Below are positions 58,101-64,000 of a stretch of DNA of 64,000 nucleotides, one piece after another (the first letter of the stretch is position 1; each line of letters begins with the position of its first letter). Made by a program: the position numbers and the translations under genes. The notes beneath the pieces were generated by a model, which saw nothing but the letters and a program-made list of their open reading frames with translations, made no database searches and was not told the origin of the DNA. The DNA is taken from contig JAEHOE010000104.1 of the NCBI GenBank assembly GCA_016858145.1, forward strand, positions 248,001 to 312,000. Direction: 5' to 3'. Source of the stretch: Edaphochlamys debaryana (taxonomy: Eukaryota; Chlorophyta; Chlorophyceae; Chlamydomonadales).

Positions 58101-61100
58101 GATGGTCACGGTCATTACGTGCTGTGGTATGAAAAAGCACCGCACTGCCCCGGTCATCATGCCATGTGGTGCGGCCAACTGCCTTGATTTCTGACTTAGC
58201 AATCTAGGCACCGGGACATGCTTCGATCTAACTAAATACCGCCCGCAAACCCTTGCAAAGCTCACTGCATGGAGTAGGAGCTGGCGCTGACGGCGCCCGA
58301 GCCCAGCGCGCTGGCGGCGTTGACCAGGGTGGTCTGGGCCACGGAGGAGGCCTTGAGCACACGGACCATGGCCGTCCGCAGCGTAGTTGCGTTGGGGGAG
58401 GTGCCGCTGTTGGCCGCTGCGACCAGGTCGTTCATGCGCGCCTGGACCAGGCGGTTGACGTCAGCAACCGACTGCGCGATGGCGTTGATGGCGGGCGCGA
58501 GCGCGGCCACGTCGACCGCAGCCTGCTGCTGCAGGGCCCTGCGCTCGGCTGCTCCAGCGGTGGAAGGCTCGTCGGAGGCGAGGGCTAGGCGTAGCAAAGC
58601 CTCGGAGGCCCGCTGCTGCTCTGATGAAGCGGCGGTGGTGTCGCCGAGCAGCAGACGGCGGTGGCCGGAAGTGGCGGGGTTGGCGGCGGCAGTGGCGTAA
58701 TCGGGGGCTGCGACGAGGTCGTTGAGCGTCTGGTTGTAGAGCATGACGATGTTGTCGACGCTGCTGAGGCTTAGCGTTGTGTTGCGAGAGTCGAGCACGT
58801 TGGCGAAGGCCTGCTTTGCCGCGGCAACGGTGACGTTGAGTGGCGCGACGTTGTTTCGCGACGCGAGCATGGAGGTTAGGTAGCTGGCCCCAGCCAGCAG
58901 CGCGTTGGCGAGCTGGGTCTGTGTGAAGAGGATGGCGGCGCCCTTGCCGGAGGGGTTCATGACGCTGCGGGATGGGTGAAGGGGATGGCAACAGGTTGGG
59001 AATGGGGAAGAAGGGGCGTGGCCGGTGCAGGAGCGGGGACTTAGCAGTGCGGGCTAAGGCATGCATGCAAGAAGCTTCTTAAGAGGTTGGCGGGGGTGCC
59101 AATGGAGGTTGGAGTGTTCGGCAGAACAGCACAGCGCCCGAGCCATTGAGGAAGCCAGTCCAGGCGTCAGCCCGCGTGCCCCCATCCCGTACCTGTTCTC
59201 GTAATAGTCGTACTGCATCAGCTGGTCCGCGTACGGCGCAGGCACGCCCAGGGTCTTGGCAAACGCAGTCATCGTGCGCTCGATGTCCTCCGCGCTGATG
59301 TTACCGTGCCTGGGCCGGACGTCCCTCGACACGGCCGCCAGTGCCGCTAGAGGAGACAGAACCATAAAGGTCACGGGCTTGATGGGCAGCGCCGCGAGGA
59401 GCGTCGAGTCGGGCAGGACGGCCCCAGTCAGACTGTCAGTACACGTGGCCGATGACGATGCGTTGGCCGCAAGGACCTTGGCTCCCGTGGCGTCGACCCT
59501 GGGGATGACGGGGCGGAGGAAAGGGGCACCGCGGTGAACCACCACACTGAAAGTGTGAGAGTCTGGAAGGGTCACAGGTGCTTCGGGGCGCAAGCAAGCG
59601 GGGCGCAAGCCAGCGCTGCCCTTTGGCCTAGGAAGTGCCGTCCCGATACGTAGACTCGTGTAGGCCCGCTCACAGGAAGGTGCCATCTGCTCCCGTGGCA
59701 TTGGCCTGTGACCAAGTGACCACCCGGCACGTGACGTAGCCGGTGGCGAGGACGCGGCCCTGCTGAGCGGGGTTCGAGGCGACCGGGCGCGGCGGGGGCG
59801 GCGAAGGTGGCGGCGGGGGCGGGGACGGCGGCGGTGGGGGCGCCGGAGACGGGGGCAGGGGGCTCGCGGGAGGGATAGGCGGCGGCGGTGATGGTGACAC
59901 GTCGCCGGTCGCAGGTGGACGGGGCGGTGGGGAAGGCGGTGGTGGGCTCGGCGGGAGTGGGCCTACAGGAGCACAGAAGGTGATAGGTTACCACGTGGCG
60001 GGCGTTAAAGCTTCGTCATAAGCCGGTGTGGGACGGTGCTGGGGATACTCACTAGGGGGCGGCGGTGACAGAACCACCGGTGGCGCGGGCGACGGCGGCG
60101 GCAGGGACAGGCCTGTGCACGCAGCAAAGCGGGAAGCAAAGCGTCAGCGATCCTATCAGATATCCTTGATCGTGTCATGGGGCAGGACCCTTGAGTACTA
60201 TGCTGCAAATCCCAAGCGGTCCACGGCATTCCCATCATAGCGGAACTCACGCGGAGGGCTCGGTGAAGGCGACTCTGCAAGCACAACGTGCGCGGCAGAG
60301 GAAGGTAGCCAAATTCAGTTCACAGAGGTGCCCGTGATGTCTCCATCCCCACCCCGGCTTCCTGGCACCCGCCCCTTCTCCTCGCAACCCACCCCTTCTT
60401 TGCACGCCCACCCCTGCCCTGCCCACCCCACGGCCGCTCACCGACGCACGACACGACGACGGCCGACTGCCCGGTGCACGTGGTGCCCGTGATGTTGCCC
60501 CAGCCGTTGAAGGGGCACTGCGCAATGCTGGTCGCGTTCTCGCTGCAGTTGAGCCCAGCCTACGAGCGGCAATGCCAGGAGACATGATCAGTCATCTTCC
60601 GGCCGGACCGACGACACGCCGGAAGTGAAGCTCTTCCCCTGTGCCCCAAGCCGGTGCCCTTTCCGTCACGCTAGATGCCGAAGATGCCCAAGCCCAGCCC
60701 GGCGTGTCCCCTTGTATACCATGAGCACAGGCCCGGGGGCAGACTCTCCCGTGCGTAGGTAGCTCCAGGAGCCTCCCATCATGCCGAGCTGTCGGCACAC
60801 GGCCCGCGCGTTGTTGTAGCCGGGGCTGACGAGGTAGGGCGGCTCCTGTAGCCATGGGGCCATGGGAACGAAAAACAACGCTCAGAGTACGTCCGCTATG
60901 TGTGCCTCGGGCCCGAGACCCGAGTCTAGAGGTCCAGGCCACAAGCACAAGCCACGGGTCAAGAGGCGACGGGGTGCTTCTCGTGACGCACGCATGGCGT
61001 ACTGACCTGCGGCCACGTCCACCCGTCGCTGCATACAGAGCCCCACTGGCCGCCGTTGAACACCATGAGCACGCCCTTCGTGCGGGTGGGCCCGTCCAGC

Positions 61101-64000
61101 CAGATCTGGCCGTCAGTGCCGGGGGGCATCGGGGGCCGCGGCGGAGACGGCGGCCGGGGTGGCGTGTTGTCGACTGCGAGGGGCGGCGGGTCCACGGCAA
61201 GCAGTGGGATGACCAAGCGAGGTGCGGCAAGGATGCGTGAGCTTCCAACACCATGTGATCGCAATTCAGGCCAATGCGAATGGGAATGCGGTCAGAAGGA
61301 CGCCACTCACTGTTGCAGTCGACCTTGACCGCAGTCTTGTTGCCGCAACCGTCCGCCGAAACACCCCAGCCGTTGAAGGGGCAGGCGAAGATGTCCGTGG
61401 CACCGACCGGGCAATTGAGTCGGGTCTGCACGGGGGCCGAGCGGAGACACGAGGGCTGCGGTGAACAAGCAATCAAGGGTCGCCATCCTTTCTGTAACTG
61501 AGTTGTGCTCTCATTCGTTACGAGTCGATATCGTGGCCAACCTTTCAACCCGATACACCATCCACGCTCGGTCCGGCGCCGTGAAGCTTGCGGCCCCCTT
61601 CGTCAGGGGGACGTTCCCGCACTGCCCGCAGCGTGCCGTACGCTTGTCGTACGGTCCTGACTCACCATCCACATGGGGCCCGCCACCCAGGAGCTGGCGA
61701 CCGAGAAGTAGCCGCCCGTGAAGCCCAGCATCTGGCACACGGCTCGAGCGTTGCGCATGCCCGCGTACTCCCCGTCAGAGTAGTAGTTCCACCAGTCGGC
61801 ACACACGTAGCCCCATTGGCCTGCGGGAACGTGGGCCGCAGGGTCAGGGCGCAGGGAGGAGTGAGCGTGGCAGGGTGGGGGCAAGGGAGTGGATGGCGAG
61901 GACAAGGAGGGATCAGCTCTCCCTCAACAGCTAGCCCCCATTATCCTTCTTGGCACTTGAAGTGTGTGCTAACACCCCGCAGTGGCCCCAGCCCGTGTTG
62001 TGCTGCGCAGCCTTGACCCGGAGCAACCCGGAGTAACTTCGCCCGATAGCTAATGCCTTGTCCATCCATACATGGCTCTCTCGCATGTGTGCAAGACGGG
62101 GCTATACCGATGCCCACCACCCGCCAGGGGGCTACTGACCCTCGTGCCAGACCATGAGCGTTCCGCTGTTGGGGGCGGCTCCATCCAGCCACACAGTGCC
62201 CTCGCCCCCGGGGGGCGCGGGCGGGCGCGGCGGCCTCGGAGGCGGTGGCGGCGGAGAGGGCGGCGAAATGACTGGAGGAGGGAGGCAGCAGCGACAGAGA
62301 TGTATTATGGGAAGGATGATAACTAGCACGTGTTGATGCGGCCAGCCCTACCTTGTCATACCCCCAGGGTTCCGGCAGCAATAGGGCGAGAGCAAGCGGT
62401 TGGGCAGCTTAGGCTGCTGTGCGCCCCCTGAACTGCGCTATCGTTCCATTCGGCTGTGCAAGCTTACCGTCGCAGTAGACCTGGACCGCATTCCCACTGT
62501 GGCATTCGCCCATATTCCCGCCCACGCCCCAGCCGTTGAAGGGGCAGTCCGCAATGCGGGTGGCGTTGGGACCGCAGTTGACTCCGGTCTAGGGGACAGG
62601 GGCACGGGAGGGGGCCGGATTAGCAGGTACAGGCAGGGCGAAGGTGAGGGGCGTGGGGTGGGTCAGCCGGTGCCATTGACCCCAGGGTGAGCAGGCCTTT
62701 CATTCTAGGAGTGATAGCTATGTTGCCGCGCCTCCCGCCCAATTGCCCACCATGAACATTGGGGAGGAGAGCACCTCGTCAGAGCGGTAGTGTGAGCCTC
62801 CGGTCATTCCCAGCTGGCGGCATACGGCCTGCACAAGTGGGGCAAAGGTATGGATATCATGCCACCTTGGCCAGGCCTCCAGGCTTCGCCCCTGGGTCAA
62901 GTGTGACATGCGAGCCGGCCAGACCAACCAACCAACCTGTTGCCTCAAGGGGTCAGAGCAGGCGGACAGACGCGTACGCCCCCCCCGGCACAGCAGGTCC
63001 TGGAACTCACCCGTGCGTTGAGCTTGCCGTACTCTCCGTCGGGGCCAGTGCTCTGCCAGTCGTTACAGATAGTGCCCCACGCACCTGAGGGCCCAGCAGG
63101 GAGGGCACAGCGCGTGGGCCATGTGCACATGCTCGGCAAACTCGCGGCCCTCACAGCGCAGCGCAGCCAGGGCAACTCTACATCGCGCTTCACGCTTGCT
63201 CACGGAAGCACTCCGTCCGCTAGTTTCCCAGTCCACATCAACGAATACAAGGAACAAGTAGCCCAACCACCTACCCTGTCTGTAGATCATGACGAGGCCG
63301 GCGAAGTAGTACTTGCCGTCCAGCCAGACCTGCCCCTCCACTCCCGGGGGTGCCGGCGGCCGGGGAGGGCGCGGCGGTGGCGGAGGTGGGGACGGCGGGA
63401 GCTGGTCTGCGGAGGTCAGGGGGCCGGTGCACACAGCAGCAAGAGGTCAGACCTTCATGCGCTGGATGGAGCCACGCAAACCCTGACATCCGCTTTATGC
63501 AAACTCACATCCGCTTTATGCAAACTCACATCCGCTTTATGCATCCGCTTTATGCAAACTCAGACGTCACGCGCACACCACGTCCATCCACCACGTCCAC
63601 CTCCCCCCTGTTGCCAGGGCGAGGAGGCTGCCTCCTGATGACATTACTACGCCCCTGCCCGCAGCAGCCAGGGACTCTGTATGACACACAGACAAACCCA
63701 CTCACAGTCGCACTCAACCGCGACCACCGATTGGTTGCTGCAGCCGTTGGTGACGCCCCAGCCGTTGAAGGTGCAGTTGGAGAGGTGCGTGGAGTTCGGG
63801 GGGCAGACCAGGCCAGACTGCCAGGGGCCGGATGCAGGTACATACAGGACAGATGTGGGTATGTTCGCCACGGAGGGGACAGGGCGGGTGAAGGGAGCGA
63901 GAGCGGAGAGACGCACCCCATCCCGGCCGCTCGCTCACCATCCATATGGGGCTCGGCAACACCGGGTTCAACCAGCTCCGTGTGAAGTAGCGGCCGCCGC
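52107..64000 (-). CDS. SRCR–REJ single-pass membrane receptor (5' end outside window)
   Basis: Twenty-six in-phase exons lie in the window, about 2580 residues, stop at 52107–52109. From the N-terminal side come four SRCR domains (63706–>64000 partial, 62468–63406, 61311–62271, 60442–61173), each ending in a CxFNGWG-type motif and C-terminal Cys. The three complete ones are led by a PPSPPPPPPRPP-like linker and a VWLDG or IWLDG strand. Next come a longer Ser-Pro spacer (59674–60112), an unnamed domain (58266–59546), another Pro-rich linker and a Cys-rich segment (56890–58075), then REJ/PKD-like sequence (54402–56739; SSDPD, LSYSWSCRRED). Another Pro-rich stretch precedes the membrane helix (GAVWGGM–VFLVLLTAIWAVWY) and a tail of about 45 residues. 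It is a cell-surface receptor or matrix-linked protein. The ligand is unknown. Confidence 0.85.
60251..60274 (-). other. 24-nt microexon in the SRCR–REJ gene
   Basis: It codes for SPSPSPPR between a SRCR domain and the Ser-Pro spacer. It is bounded by a CAG acceptor and a GTGAGT donor, and phases fit on both sides. Confidence 0.65.
63487..63562. repeat. 21-bp tandem repeat in an SRCR-gene intron
   Basis: Units at 63487–63507, 63508–63528, a truncated 13-bp unit at 63529–63541, and 63542–63562. Each full unit contains CCGCTTTATGCAAACTC. Confidence 0.9.

Noticed and set aside
63487..63562. CRISPR-like array
   Set aside because: Units are contiguous with no spacers, and the host is a nuclear eukaryotic genome. 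It is a simple tandem repeat.

Overview
This is nuclear DNA from a green alga of the volvocine group (Chlamydomonas/Gonium/Volvox relatives). The basis is very high GC, dense spliced genes with short GT–AG (some GC–AG) introns, TGTAA polyadenylation signals, (Ser-Pro)n hydroxyproline-rich spacers, an OPR-repeat organelle RNA factor, chloroplast and thylakoid targeting peptides, and a family of light-stress ELIP proteins. The species cannot be named from the sequence alone. All genes were built by hand from reading frame, splice consensus and phase; about 97 coding introns were placed.

Layout. (1) <1–7869, plus: a six-bladed Kelch protein with a helical Trp/Arg-rich N-terminal part and a long coiled-coil C-terminal half. 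(2) 8651–11811, plus: an ER-lumenal DnaJ co-chaperone of the ERdj3/DNAJB11 type. (3) 12257–13193, minus, and 13413–13901, plus: a divergent pair encoding a small acidic coiled-coil protein and a 70-residue SMCO4-like membrane protein. (4) 15202–20491, minus: a 15-exon 3-ketoacyl-CoA synthase (very-long-chain fatty acid elongation). (5) about 21455–35019: a tandem array of five ELIP genes, all plus strand, with duplicated promoters and, for four of them, duplicated 3' ends. (6) 37762–44480, minus: an OPR-repeat chloroplast RNA-binding protein. (7) 45684–47642, minus, and 47941–51085, plus: a divergent pair, a Tat-targeted SnoaL/NTF2-like lumen protein and the GPI mannosyltransferase PIG-V. (8) 52107–>64000, minus: a very large single-pass membrane receptor with four SRCR domains in the window, Ser-Pro-rich linkers, Cys-rich and REJ-type regions, one transmembrane helix and a short tail.

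How it fits together. Several genes serve the photosynthetic membrane (ELIPs, OPR factor, lumen protein), others the secretory and surface system (ERdj3, PIG-V, KCS, the SRCR–REJ receptor). They do not form an operon-like pathway. The most unusual region is the ELIP array. It shows copy-number expansion, a mosaic fifth copy whose 3' homology stops exactly at the stop codon, promoter and poly(A)-site damage in individual copies, and a conserved 3' UTR hairpin in four copies with a compensatory base change.

A second unusual theme is small in-place duplications of splice junctions in the Kelch and OPR genes. These include a 60-bp in-frame tandem repeat that provides three competing 5' splice sites. 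A third is a visible excess of GC–AG introns (six).
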